Shown here one piece after another: positions 45,101 to 58,522 of a stretch of 64,000 bases of DNA. This DNA is from Nematostella vectensis (lineage: Eukaryota > Cnidaria > Anthozoa > Actiniaria > Edwardsiidae): positions 992,001-1,056,000 of the forward strand of contig NC_064043.1 of assembly GCF_932526225.1 (NCBI RefSeq). The letters run 5' to 3'. The stretch's first letter is position 1. Each line of letters opens with the position of its first letter. The position numbers and the translations under genes were made by a program. The notes beneath the pieces were generated by a model. That model was not told the origin of the DNA. It saw only the letters and a list, made by a program, of their open reading frames with translations, and ran no database searches.

Positions 45101-48100
45101 GAAGCTTTTCCCGAATGTAACCTCCAGTCCGATGGTGACTTTTCTTGGGATAGTTTACGATACCAATAGTATTAAACGTAATTTTCATTACAATTCCCTT
45201 CAGCAATGCCACGTTAGTCTTTCGTTGCCAGCACTTGACTACTAACGCAGCGACCCGGGTTCGATTCCAGCTGATAGCCTATTTTTTTTCTTTATTTTTT
45301 TTTTTAAATATCGATACTTAATTATACTGTTCTTGGTGTGTCATGACATAAAAAGAAGGTATAGGGACATTTTTATGTACTCTCATCATCTTTGATGTGC
45401 TCATGCTTTGTTCAGGATCCTGTACATATTTTATGCACACAAGAACTAACTAGGTTCCTTGGATAACTTGATTAAGTAGATTCTAACATAGAGCATAGCG
45501 CACGATAGATTGATATACCTTTTTTCCGAGTATACTGTTCTATTTTTCCTAATGTTACTTTTTGGAATTTACATTCGGAAAAAAAATTATCGATTGTAAC
45601 CTTTTGGAGGTTACACTCGTAAAACAAATACCCGAATGTAACCCTGAAGCTTTTCCCGAATGTAACCTCCAGTCCGATGGTGACTTTGCTTGGGATAGTT
45701 TACGATACCAATAGAATTAAAAGTAATTTTCATTACAATTCCCTTCAGCAGTGCCACGTTAGTCTTTCGTTGCGGGCACTTGACTACTAACTCAGCGACC
45801 CGGGTTCGATTCCCGCTGATAGTCTTTTTTTTCTTTATTTTTTTTTAAATATCGATACTTAATTATACTGTTCTTGGTGTGTCATGACATAAAAAGAAGG
45901 TATAGGGACATTTTTATGTACTCTCAGCATCTTTGATGTGCTCATGCTTTGTTCAGGATCCTGTACATATTTTATGCACACAAGAACTAACTAGATTCCT
46001 TGGATAACTTGATTAAGTAGATTCTAACATAGAGCATAGCGCTCGATAGATTGATATACCTTTTTTTCCGAGTATACTGTTTTATTTTTCCTAATGTTAC
46101 TTTTTGGAATTTACATTTGGAAAAAAAAATATCGATTGTAACATTTTGTAGGTTACACTCGTAAAACACATTCCCGAATGTAACCCTGAAGCTTTTCCCG
46201 AATGTAACCTCCAGTCCGATGGTGACTTTTCTTGGGATAGTTTACGATACCAATAGTATTAAACGTAATTTTCATTACAATTCCCTTCAGCAATGCCACG
46301 TTAGTCTTTCGTTGCAAGCACTTGACTACTAACTCAGCTACCCGGGTTCGATTCCCGCTGATAGCCTTTTTTTTCTTTATTTTTTTTTTTAAAATATCGA
46401 TACTTAATTATACTGTTCTTGGTGTGTCATGACATAAAAAGAAGGTATAGGGACATTTTTATGTACTCTCAGCATCTTTGATGTGCTCATGCTTTGTTCA
46501 GGATCCTGTACATATTTTATGCACACAAGAACTAACTAGATTCCTTGGATCACTTGATTAAGTAGATTCTAACATAGAGCATAGCGCTCGATAGATTGAT
46601 ATACCTTTTTTTCCGAGTATACTGTTTTATTTTTCCTAATGTTACTTTTTGGAATTTACATTCGGAAAAAAAATTATCGATTGTAACCTTTTGGAGGTTA
46701 CACTCGTAAAACACATTCCCGAATGTAACCCTGAAGCTTTTCCCGAATGTAACCTCCAGTCCGATGGTGACTTTTCTTGGGATAGTTTACGATACCAATA
46801 GTATTAAACGTAATTTTCATTACAATTCCCTTCAGCAATGCCACGTTAGTCTTTCGTTGCAAGCACTTGACTACTAACGCAGCTACCCGGGTTCGATTCC
46901 CGCTGATAGCCTATTTTTTTTCTTTATTTTTTTTTTTTAAATATCGATACTTAATTATACTGTTCTTGGTGTGTCATGACATACAAAGAAGGTATAGGGA
47001 CATTTTTATGTACTCTCAGCATCTTTGATGTGCTCATGCTTTGTTCAGGATCCTGTACATATTTTATGCACACAAGAACTAACTAGATTCCTTGGATAAC
47101 TTGATTAAGTAGATTCTAACATAGAGCATAGCGCTCGATAGATTGATATACCTTTTTTCCGAGTATACTGTTCTATTTTTCCTAATGTTACTTTTTGGAA
47201 TTTACATTCGGAAAAAAAATTATCGATTGTAACCTTTTGGAGGTTACACTCGTAAAACAAATTCCCGAATGTAACCCTGAAGCTTTTCCCGAATGTAACC
47301 TCCAGTCCGATGGTGACTTTGCTTGGGATAGTTTACGATACCAATAGTATTAAAAGTAATTTTCATTACAATTCCCTTCAGCAATGCCACGTTAGTCTTT
47401 CGTTGCGGGCACTTGACTACTAACTCAGCGACCCGGGTTCGATTCCCGCTGATAGCCTTTTTTTTTTTCTTTATTTTTTTTTTAAATATCGATACTTAAT
47501 TATACTGTTCTTGGTGTGTCATGACATAAAAAGAATGTATAGGGACATTTTTATGTACTCTCAGCATCTTTGATGTGCTCATGCTTTGTTCAGGATCCTG
47601 TACATATTTTATGCACACAAGAACTAACTAGATTCCTTGGATCACTTGATTAAGTAGATTCTAACATAGAGCATAGCGCTCGATAGATTGATATACCTTT
47701 TTTTCCGAGTATACTGTTTTATTTTTCCTAATGTTACTTTTTGGAATTTACATTCGGAAAAAAAATTATCGATTGTAACCTTTTGGAGGTTACACTCGTA
47801 AAACACATTCCCGAATGTAACCCTGAAGCTTTTCCCGAATGTAACCTCCAGTCCGATGGTGACTTTTCTTGGGATAGTTTACGATACCAATAGTATTAAA
47901 CGTAATTTTCATTACAATTCCCTTCAGCAATGCCACGTTAGTCTTTCGTTGCCAGCACTTGACTACTAACGCAGCGACCCGGGTTCGATTCCAGCTGATA
48001 GCCTATTTTTTTTCTTTATTTTTTTTTTTAAATATCGATACTTAATTATACTGTTCTTGGTGTGTCATGACATAAAAAGAAGGTATAGGGACATTTTTAT

Positions 48101-49000
48101 GTACTCTCATCATCTTTGATGTGCTCATGCTTTGTTCAGGATCCTGTACATATTTTATGCACACAAGAACTAACTAGGTTCCTTGGATAACTTGATTAAG
48201 TAGATTCTAACATAGAGCATAGCGCACGATAGATTGATATACCTTTTTTCCGAGTATACTGTTCTATTTTTCCTAATGTTACTTTTTGGAATTTACATTC
48301 GGAAAAAAAATTATCGATTGTAACCTTTTGGAGGTTACACTCGTAAAACAAATACCCGAATGTAACCCTGAAGCTTTTCCCGAATGTAACCTCCAGTCCG
48401 ATGGTGACTTTGCTTGGGATAGTTTACGATACCAATAGAATTAAAAGTAATTTTCATTACAATTCCCTTCAGCAGTGCCACGTTAGTCTTTCGTTGCGGG
48501 CACTTGACTACTAACTCAGCGACCCGGGTTCGATTCCCGCTGATAGTCTTTTTTTTCTTTATTTTTTTTTAAATATCGATACTTAATTATACTGTTCTTG
48601 GTGTGTCATGACATAAAAAGAAGGTATAGGGACATTTTTATGTACTCTCAGCATCTTTGATGTGCTCATGCTTTGTTCAGGATCCTGTACATATTTTATG
48701 CACACAAGAACTAACTAGATTCCTTGGATAACTTGATTAAGTAGATTCTAACATAGAGCATAGCGCTCGATAGATTGATATACCTTTTTTTCCGAGTATA
48801 CTGTTTTATTTTTCCTAATGTTACTTTTTGGAATTTACATTTGGAAAAAAAAATATCGATTGTAACATTTTGTAGGTTACACTCGTAAAACAAATTCCCG
48901 AATGTAACCCTGAAGCTTTTCCCGAATGTAACCTCCTGTCCGATGGTGACTTTGCTTGGGATAGTTTACGATACCAATAGTATTAAAAGTAATTTTCATT
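39200..49000. repeat. 5- and 11-monomer repeats in the central block
   Basis: The marker set GCCAGCACTTG, GATTCCAGCTG, CTCTCATCATC and AGCGCACGATAG occurs at about 39.23, 45.23 and 47.95 kb: offsets of about 5,995 bases (11 units) and 2,724 bases (5 units). AAGAATGTATAGGG is seen near 44.81 and 47.53 kb only, marking the younger 5-unit tandem copy. Confidence 0.85.
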
Positions 49001-52000
49001 ACAATTCCATTCAGCAATGCCACGTTAGTCTTTCGTTGCGGGCACTTGACTACTAACTCAGCGACCCGGGTTCGATTCCCGCTGATAGCCTTTTTTTTCT
49101 TTATTTTTTTTTTAAATATCGATACTTAATTATACTGTTCTTGGTGTGTCATGACATAAAAAGAAGGTATAGGGACATTTTTATGTACTCTCAGCATCTT
49201 TGATGTGCTCATGCTTTGTTCAGGATCCTGTACATATTTTATGCACACAAGAACTAACTAGATTCCTTGGATCACTTGATTAAGTAGATTCTAACATAGA
49301 GCATAGCGCTCGATAGATTGATATACCTTTTTTTCCGAGTATACTGTTTTATTTTTCCTAATGTTACTTTTTGGAATTTACATTCGGAAAAAAAATTATC
49401 GATTGTAACCTTTTGGAGGTTACACTCGTAAAACACATTCCCGAATGTAACCCTGAAGCTTTTCCCGAATGTAACCTCCAGTCCGATGGTGACTTTTCTT
49501 GGGATAGTTTACGATACCAATAGTATTAAACGTAATTTTCATTACAATTCCCTTCAGCAATGCCACGTTAGTCTTTCGTTGCAAGCACTTGACTACTAAC
49601 GCAGCTACCCGGGTTCGATTCCCGCTGATAGCCTATTTTTTTTCTTTATTTTTTTTTTTAAAATATCGATACTTTATTATACTGTTCTTGGTGTGTCATG
49701 ACATAAAAAGAAGGTATAGGGACATTTTTATGTACTCTCAGCATCTTTGATGTGCTCATGCTTTGTTCAGGATCCTGTACATATTTTATGCACACAAGAA
49801 CTAACTAGGTTCCTTGGATAACTTGATTAAGTAGATTCTAACATAGAGCATAGCGCTCGATAGATTGATATACCTTTTTTTCCGAGTATACTGTTTTATT
49901 TTTCCTAATGTTACTTTTTGGAATTTACATTCGGAAAAAAATTATCGATTGTAACCTTTTGGAGGTTACACTCGTAAAACACATTCCCGAATGTAACCCT
50001 GAAGCTTTTCCCGAATGTAACCTCCAGTCCGATGGTGACTTTTCTTGGGATAGTTTACGATACCAATAGTATTAAACGTAATTTTCATTACAATTCCCTT
50101 CAGCAATGCCACGTTAGTCTTTCGTTGCGGGCACTTGACTACTAACGCAGCTACCCGGGTTCGATTCCCGCTGATAGGCTATTTTTTTTCTTTATTTTTT
50201 TTTTTAAATATCGATACTTAATTATACTGTTCTTGGTGTGTCATGACAAAAAAAAAAAAGAAGGTATAGGTTCATTTTTATGTACTCTCAGCATCTTTGA
50301 TGTGCTCATGCTTTGTTCAGGATCCTGTACATATTTTATGCACACAAGAACTAACTAGATTCCTTGGATAACTTGATTAAGTAGATTCTAACTTAGAGCA
50401 TAGCGCTCGATAGATTGATATACCTTTTTTTCCGAGTATACTGTTTTATTTTTCCTAATGTTACTTTTTGGAATTTACATTCGGAAAAACAAAATTATCG
50501 ATTGTAACCTTTTGGAGGTTACACTCGTAAAACACATTCCCGAATGTAACCCTGAAGCTTTTCCCGAATGTAACCTCCAGTCCGATGGTGACTTTGCTTG
50601 GGATAGTTTACGATACCAATAGTATTAAAAGTAATTTTCATCACAATTCCATTCAGCAATGCCACGTTAGTCTTTCGTTGCGGGCACTTGACTACTAACT
50701 CAGCGACCCGGGTTCGATTCCCGCTGATAGCCTTTTTTTTCTTTATTTTTTTTTTAAATATCGATACTTAATTATACTGTTCTTGGTGTGTCATGACATA
50801 AAAAGAAGGTATAGGGACATTTTTATGTACTCTCAGCATCTTTGATGTGCTCATGCTTTGTTCAGGATCCTGTACATATTTTATGCACACAAGAACTAAC
50901 TAGATTCCTTGGATCACTTGATTAAGTAGATTCTAACATAGAGCATAGCGCTCGATAGATTGATATACCTTTTTTCCGAGTATACTGTTCTATTTTTCCT
51001 AATGTTACTTTTTGGAATTTACATTCGGAAAAAAAATTATCGATTGTAACCTTTTGGAGGTTACACTTGTAAAACAAATACCCGAATGTAACCCTGAAGC
51101 TTTTCCCGAATGTAACCTCCAGTCCGATGGTGACTTTGCTTGGGATAGTTTACGATACCAATAGTATTAAAAGTAATTTTCATTACAATTCCCTTCAGCA
51201 GTGCCACGTTAGTCTTTCGTTGCGGGCACTTGACTACTAACTCAGCGACCCGGGTTCGATTCCCGCTGATAGCCTTTTTTTTCTTTATTTTTTTTTAAGT
51301 ATCGATACTTAATTATACTGTTCTTGGTGTGTCATGACATAAAAAGAAGGTATAGGGACATTTTTATGTACTCTCAGCATCTTTGATGTGCTCATGCTTT
51401 GTTCAGGATCCTGTACATATTTTATGCACACAAGAACTAACTAGATTCCTTGGATAACTTGATTAAGTAGATTCTAACATAGAGCATAGCGCTCGATAGA
51501 TTGATATACCTTTTTTTCCGAGTATACTGTTTTATTTTTCCTAATGTTACTTTTTGGAATTTACATTTGGAAAAAAAATTATCGATTGTAACATTTTGGA
51601 GGTTACACTCGTAAAACAAATTCCCGAATGTAACCCTGAAGCTTTTCCCGAATGTAACCTCCAGTCCGATGGTGACTTTGCTTGGGATAGTTTACAATAC
51701 CAATAGTATTAAAAGTAATTTTCATTACAATTCCCTTCAGCAATGCCACGTTAGTCTTTCGTTGCGGGCACTTGACTACTAACGCAGCTACCCGGGTTCG
51801 ATTCCCGCTGATAGGCTATTTTTTTTTCTTTATTTTTTTTTTAAATATCGATACTTAATTATACTGTTCTTGGTGTGTCATGACAAAAAAAAAAGAAGGT
51901 ATAGGTTCATTTTTATGTACTCTCAGCATCTTTGATGTGCTCATGCTTTGTTCAGGATCCTGTACATATTTTATGCACACAAGAACTAACTAGATTCCTT

Positions 52001-52350
52001 GGATAACTTGATTAAGTAGATTCTAACATAGAGCATAGCGCTCGATAGATTGATATACCTTTTTTTCCGAGTATACTGTTTTTTTTTTCCTAATGTTACT
52101 TTATGGAATTTACATTCGGAAAAAAAAAATTATCGATTGTAACCTTTTGGAGGTTACACTCGTAAAACACATTCCCGAATGTAACCCTGAAGCTTTTCCC
52201 GAATGTAACCTCCAGTCCGATGGTGACTTTGCTTGGGATAGTTTACGATACCAATAGTATTAAAAGTAATTTTCATTACAATTCCATTCAGCAATGCCAC
52301 GTTAGTCTTTCGTTGCGGGCACTTGACTACTAACTCAGCTACCCGGGTTC
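41600..52350. repeat. 16-monomer-spaced duplicate (offset 8,723 bases)
   Basis: ACTTTATGG in a longer T run (43375 and 52098), the unit at 42714 and 51437, and TTCATCACAATTCCATTC (near 41.92 and 50.64 kb) all recur at the same offset. The last marker also recurs six monomers further on, near 53.92 kb. Confidence 0.85.
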
Positions 52351-55300
52351 GATTCCCGCTGATAGCCTTTTTTTTCTTTATTTTTTTTTTAAATATCGAT
52401 ACTTAATTATACTGTTCTTGGTGTGTCATGACATAAAAAGAAGGTATAGGGACATTTTTATGTACTCTCAGCATCTTTGATGTGCTCATGCTTTGTTCAG
52501 GATCCTGTACATATTTTATGCACACAAGAACTAACTAGATTCCTTGGATCACTTGATTGAGTAGATTCTAACATAGAGCATAGCGCTCGATAGATTGATA
52601 TACCTTTTTTTCCGAGTATACTGTTTTATTTTTCCTAATGTTACTTTTTGGAATTTACATTCGGAAAAAAAATTATCGATTGTAACCTTTTGGAGGTTAC
52701 ACTCGTAAAACACATTCCCGAATGTAACCCTGAAGCTTTTCCCGAATGTAACCTCCAGTCCGATGGTGACTTTTCTTGGGATAGTTTACGATACCAATAG
52801 TATTAAACGTAATTTTCATTACAATTCCCTTCAGCAATGCCACGTTAGTCTTTCGTTGCAAGCACTTGACTACTAACGCAGCTACCCGGGTTCGATTCCC
52901 GCTGATAGCCTATTTTTTTTCTTTATTTTTTTTTTTTAAATATCGATACTTAATTATACTGTTCTTGGTGTGTCATGACATAAAAAGAAGGTATAGGGAC
53001 ATTTTTATGTACTCTCAGCATCTTTGATGTGCTCATGCTTTGTTCAGGATCCTGTACATATTTTATGCACACAAGAACTAACTAGGTTCCTTGGATAACT
53101 TGATTAAGTAGATTCTAACATAGAGCATAGCGCTCGATAGATTGATATACCTTTTTTTCCGAGTATACTGTTTTATTTTTCCTAATGTTACTTTTTGGAA
53201 TTTACATTCGGAAAAAAATTATCGATTGTAACCTTTTGGAGGTTACACTCGTAAAACACATTCCCTAATGTAACCCTGAAGCTTTTCCCGAATGTAACCT
53301 CCAGTCCGATGGTGACTTTTCTTGGGATAGTTTACGATACCAATAGTATTAAACGTAATTTTCATTACAATTCCCTTCAGCAATGCCACGTTAGTCTTTC
53401 GTTGCGGGCACTTGACTACTAACGCAGCTACTCGGGTTCGATTCCCGCTGATAGGCTATTTTTTTTCTTTATTTTTTTTTTAAATATCGATACTTAATTA
53501 TACTGTTCTTGGTGTGTCATGACAAGAAAAAAAGAAGGTATAGGTTCATTTTTATGTACTCTCAGCATCTTTGATGTGCTCATGCTTTGTTCAGGATCCT
53601 GTACATATTTTATGCACACAAGAACTAACTAGATTCCTTGGATAACTTGATTAAGTAGATTCTAACATAGAGCATAGCGCTCGATAGATTGATATACCTT
53701 TTTTTCCGAGTATACTGTTTTATTTTTTCCTAATGTTACTTTTTGGAATTTACATTCGGAAAAAAAAAATTATCGATTGTAACCTTTTGGAGGTTACACT
53801 CGTAAAACACATTCCCGAATGTAACCCTGAAGCTTTTCCCGAATGTAACCTCCAGTCCGATGGTGACTTTGCTTGGGATAGTTTACGATACCAATAGTAT
53901 TAAAAGTAATTTTCATCACAATTCCATTCAGCAATGCCACGTTAGTCTTTCGTTGCGGGCACTTGACTACTAACTCAGCGACCCGGGTTCAATTCCCGCT
54001 GATAGCCTTTTTTTTCTTTATTTTTTTTTTAAATATCGATACTTAATTATACTGTTCTTGGTGTGTCATGACATAAAAAGAAGGTATAGGGACATTTTTA
54101 TGTACTCTCAGCATCTTTGATGTGCTCATGCTTTTTTCAGGATCCTGTACATATTTTATGCACACAAGAACTAACTAGATTCCTTGGATCACTTGATTAA
54201 GTAGATTCTAACATAGAGCATAGCGCTCGATAGATTGATATACCTTTTTTTCCGAGTATACTGTTTTATTTTTCCTAATGTTACTTTTTGGAATTTACAT
54301 TCGGAAAAAAAATTATCGATTGTAACCTTTTGGAGGTTACACTCGTAAAACACATTCCCGAATGTAACCCTGAAGCTTTTCCCGAATGTAACCTCCAGTC
54401 CGATGGTGACTTTTCTTGGGATAGTTTACGATACCAATAGTATTAAACGTAATTTTCATTACAATTCCCTTCAGCAATGCCACGTTAGTCTTTCGTTGCA
54501 AGCACTTGACTACTAACGCAGCTACCCGGGTTCGATTCCCGCTGATAGCCTATTTTTTTTTCTTTATTTTTTTTTTTAAATATCGATACTTAATTATACT
54601 GTTCTTGGTGTGTCATGACATAAAAAGAAGGTATAGGGACATTTTTATGTACTCTCAGCATCTTTGATGTGCTCATGCTTTGTTCAGGATCCTGTACATA
54701 TTTTATGCACACAAGAACTAACTAGGTTCCTTGGATAACTTGATTAAGTAGATTCTAACATAGAGCATAGCGCTCGATAGATTGATATACCTTTTTTCCG
54801 AGTATACTGTTCTATTTTTCCTAATGTTACTTTTTGGAATTTACATTCGGAAAAAAAATTATCGATTGTAACCTTTTGGAGGTTACACTTGTAAAACAAA
54901 TACCCGAATGTAACCCTGAAGCTTTTCCCGAATGTAACCTCCAGTCCGATGGTGACTTTGCTTGGGATAGTTTACGATACCAATAGTATTAAAAGTAATT
55001 TTCATTACAATTCCCTTCAGCAGTGCCACGTTAGTCTTTCGTTGCGGGCATTTGACTACTAACTCAGCGACCCGGGTTCGATTCCCGCTGATAGCCTTTT
55101 TTTTCTTTATTTTTTTTTAAATATCGATACTTAATTATACTGTTCTTGGTGTGTCATGACATAAAAAGAAGGTATAGGGACATTTTTATGTACTCTCAGC
55201 ATCTTTGATGTGCTCATGCTTTGTTCAGGATCCTGTACATATTTTATGCACACAAGAACTAACTAGATTCCTTGGATCACTTGATTAAGTAGATTCTAAC

Positions 55301-58300
55301 ATAGAGCATAGCGCTCGATAGATTGATATACCTTTTTTTCCGAGTATACTGTTTTATTTTTCCTAATGTTACTTTTTGGAATTTACATTCGGAAAAAAAA
55401 TTATCGATTGTAACCTTTTGGAGGTTACACTCGTAAAACACATTCCCGAATGTAACCCTGAAGCTTTTCCCGAATGTAACCTCCAGTCCGATGGTGACTT
55501 TTCTTGGGATAGTTTACGATACCAATAGTATTAAACGTAATTTTCATTACAATTCCCTTCAGCAATGCCACGTTAGTCTTTCGTTGCAAGCACTTGACTA
55601 CTAACGCAGCTACCCGGGTTCGATTCCCGCTGATAGCCTATTTTTTTTCTTTATTTTTTTTTTAAAATATCGATACTTAATTATACTGTTCTTGGTGTGT
55701 CATGACATAAAAAGAAGGTATAGGGACATTTTTATGTACTCTCAGCATCTTTGATGTGCTCATGCTTTGTTCAGGATCCTGTACATATTTTATGCACACA
55801 AGAACTAACTAGGTTCCTTGGATAACTTGATTAAGTAGATTCTAACATAGAGCATAGCGCTCGATAGATTGATATACCTTTTTTCCGAGTATACTGTTCT
55901 ATTTTTCCTAATGTTACATTTTGGAATTTACATTCGGAAAAAAAATTATCGATTGTAACCTTTTGGAGGTTACACTTGTAAAACAAATACCCGAATGTAA
56001 CCCTGAAGCTTTTCCCGAATGTAACCTCCAGTCCGATGGTGACTTTGCTTGGGATAGTTTACGATACCAATAGTATTAAAAGTAATTTTCTTTACAATTC
56101 CCTTCAGCAGTGCCACGTTAGTCTTTCGTTGCGGGCACTTGACTAATAACTCAGCGACCCGGGTTCGATTCCCGCTGATAGCCTTTTTTTTCTTTATTTT
56201 TTTTTAAATATCGATACTTAATTATACTGTTCTTGGTGTGTCATGACATAAAAAGAAGGTATAGGGACATTTTTATGTACTCTCAGCATCTTTGATGTGC
56301 TCATGCTTTGTTCAGGATCCTGTACATATTTTATGCACACAAGAACTAACTAGATTCCTTGGATAACTTGATTAAGTAGATTCTAACATAGAGCATAGCG
56401 CTCGATAGATTGATATACCTTTTTTTCCGAGTATACTGTTTTATTTTTCCTAATGTTACTTTTTGGAATTTACATTTGAAAAAAAAATTATCGATTGTAA
56501 CATTTTGGAGGTTACACTCGTAAAACAAATTCCCGAATGTAACCCTGAAGCTTTTCCCGAATGTAACCTCCAGTCCGATGGTGACTTTGCTTGGGATAGT
56601 TTACAATACCAATAGTATTAAAAGTAATTTTCATTACAATTCCCTTCAGCAATGCCACGTTAGTCTTTCGTTGCGGGCACTTGACTACTAACGCAGCTAC
56701 CCGGGTTCGATTCCCGCTGATAGGCTATTTTTTTTTCTTTATTTTTTTTTTAAATATCGATACTTAATTATACTGTTCTTGGTGTGTCATGACAAAAAAA
56801 AAAGAAGGTATAGGTTCATTTTTATGTACTCTCAGCATCTTTGATGTGCTCATGCTTTATTCAGGATCCTGTACATATTTTATGCACACAAGAACTAACT
56901 AGATTCCTTGGATAACTTGATTAAGTAGATTCTAACATAGAGCATAGCGCTCGATAGATTGATATACCTTTTTTTCCGAGTATACTGTTTTATTTTTCCT
57001 AATGTTACTTTTTGGAATTTACATTCGGAAAAAAAATTATCGATTGTAACCTTTTGGAGGTTACACTCGTAAAACACATTCCCGAATGTAACCCTGAAGC
57101 TTTTCCCGAATGTAACCTCCAGTCCGATGGTGACTTTTCTTGGGATAGTTTACGATACCAATAGTATTAAACGTAATTTTCATTACAATTCCCTTCAGCA
57201 ATGCCACGTTAGTCTTTCGTTGCAAGCACTTGACTACTAACGCAGCTACCCGGGTTCGATTCCCGCTGATAGCCTATTTTTTTTCTTTATTTTTTTTTTT
57301 TAAATATCGATACTTAATTATACTGTTCTTGGTGTGTCATGACATAAAAAGAAGGTATAGGGACATTTTTATGTACTCTCAGCATCTTTGATGTGCTCAT
57401 GCTTTGTTCAGGATCCTGTACATATTTTATGCACACAAGAACTAACTAGGTTCCTTGGATAACTTGATTAAGTAGATTCTAACATAGAGCATAGCGCTCG
57501 ATAGATTGATATACCTTTTTTCCGAGTATACTGTTCTATTTTTCCTAATGTTACTTTTTGGAATTTACATTCGGAAAAAAAATTATCGATTGTAACCTTT
57601 TGGAGGTTACACTTGTAAAACAAATACCCGAATGTAACCCTGAAGCTTTTCCCGAATGTAACCTCCAGTCCGATGGTGACTTTGCTTGGGATAGTTTACG
57701 ATACCAATAGTATTAAAAGTAATTTTCATTACAATTCCCTTCAGCAATGCCACGTTAGTCTTTCGTTGCGGGCACTTGACTACTAACTCAGCGACCCGGG
57801 TTCGATTCCCGCTGATAGCCTTTTTTTTCTTTATTTTTTTTTAAATATCGATACTTAATTATACTGTTCTTGGTGTGTCATGACATAAAAAGAAGGTATA
57901 GGGACATTTTTATGTACTCTCAGCATCTTTGATGTGCTCATGCTTTGTTCAGGATCCTGTACATATTTTATGCACACAAGAACTAACTAGATTCCTTGGA
58001 TAACTTGATTAAGTAGATTCTAACATAGAGCATAGCGCTCGATAGATTGATATACCTTTTTTTCCGAGTATACTGTTTTATTTTTCCTAATGTTACTTTT
58101 TGGAATTTACATTTGGAAAAAAAATTATCGATTGTAACATTTTGGAGGTTACACTCGTAAAACAAATTCCCGAATGTAACCCTGAAGCTTTTCCCGAATG
58201 TAACCTCCAGTCCGATGGTGACTTTGCTTGGGATAGTTTACAATACCAATAGTATTAAAAGTAATTTTCATTACAATTCCCTTCAGCAATGCCACGTTAG

Positions 58301-58522
58301 TCTTTCGTTGCGGGCACTTGACTACTAACGCAGCTACCCGGGTTCGATTCCCGCTGATAGGCTATTTTTTTTTCTTTATTTTTTTTTTAAATATCGATAC
58401 TTAATTATACTGTTCTTGGTGTGTCATGACAAAAAAAAAAGAAGGTATAGGTTCATTTTTATGTACTCTCAGCATCTTTGATGTGCTCATGCTTTGTTCA
58501 GGATCCTGTACATATTTTATGC

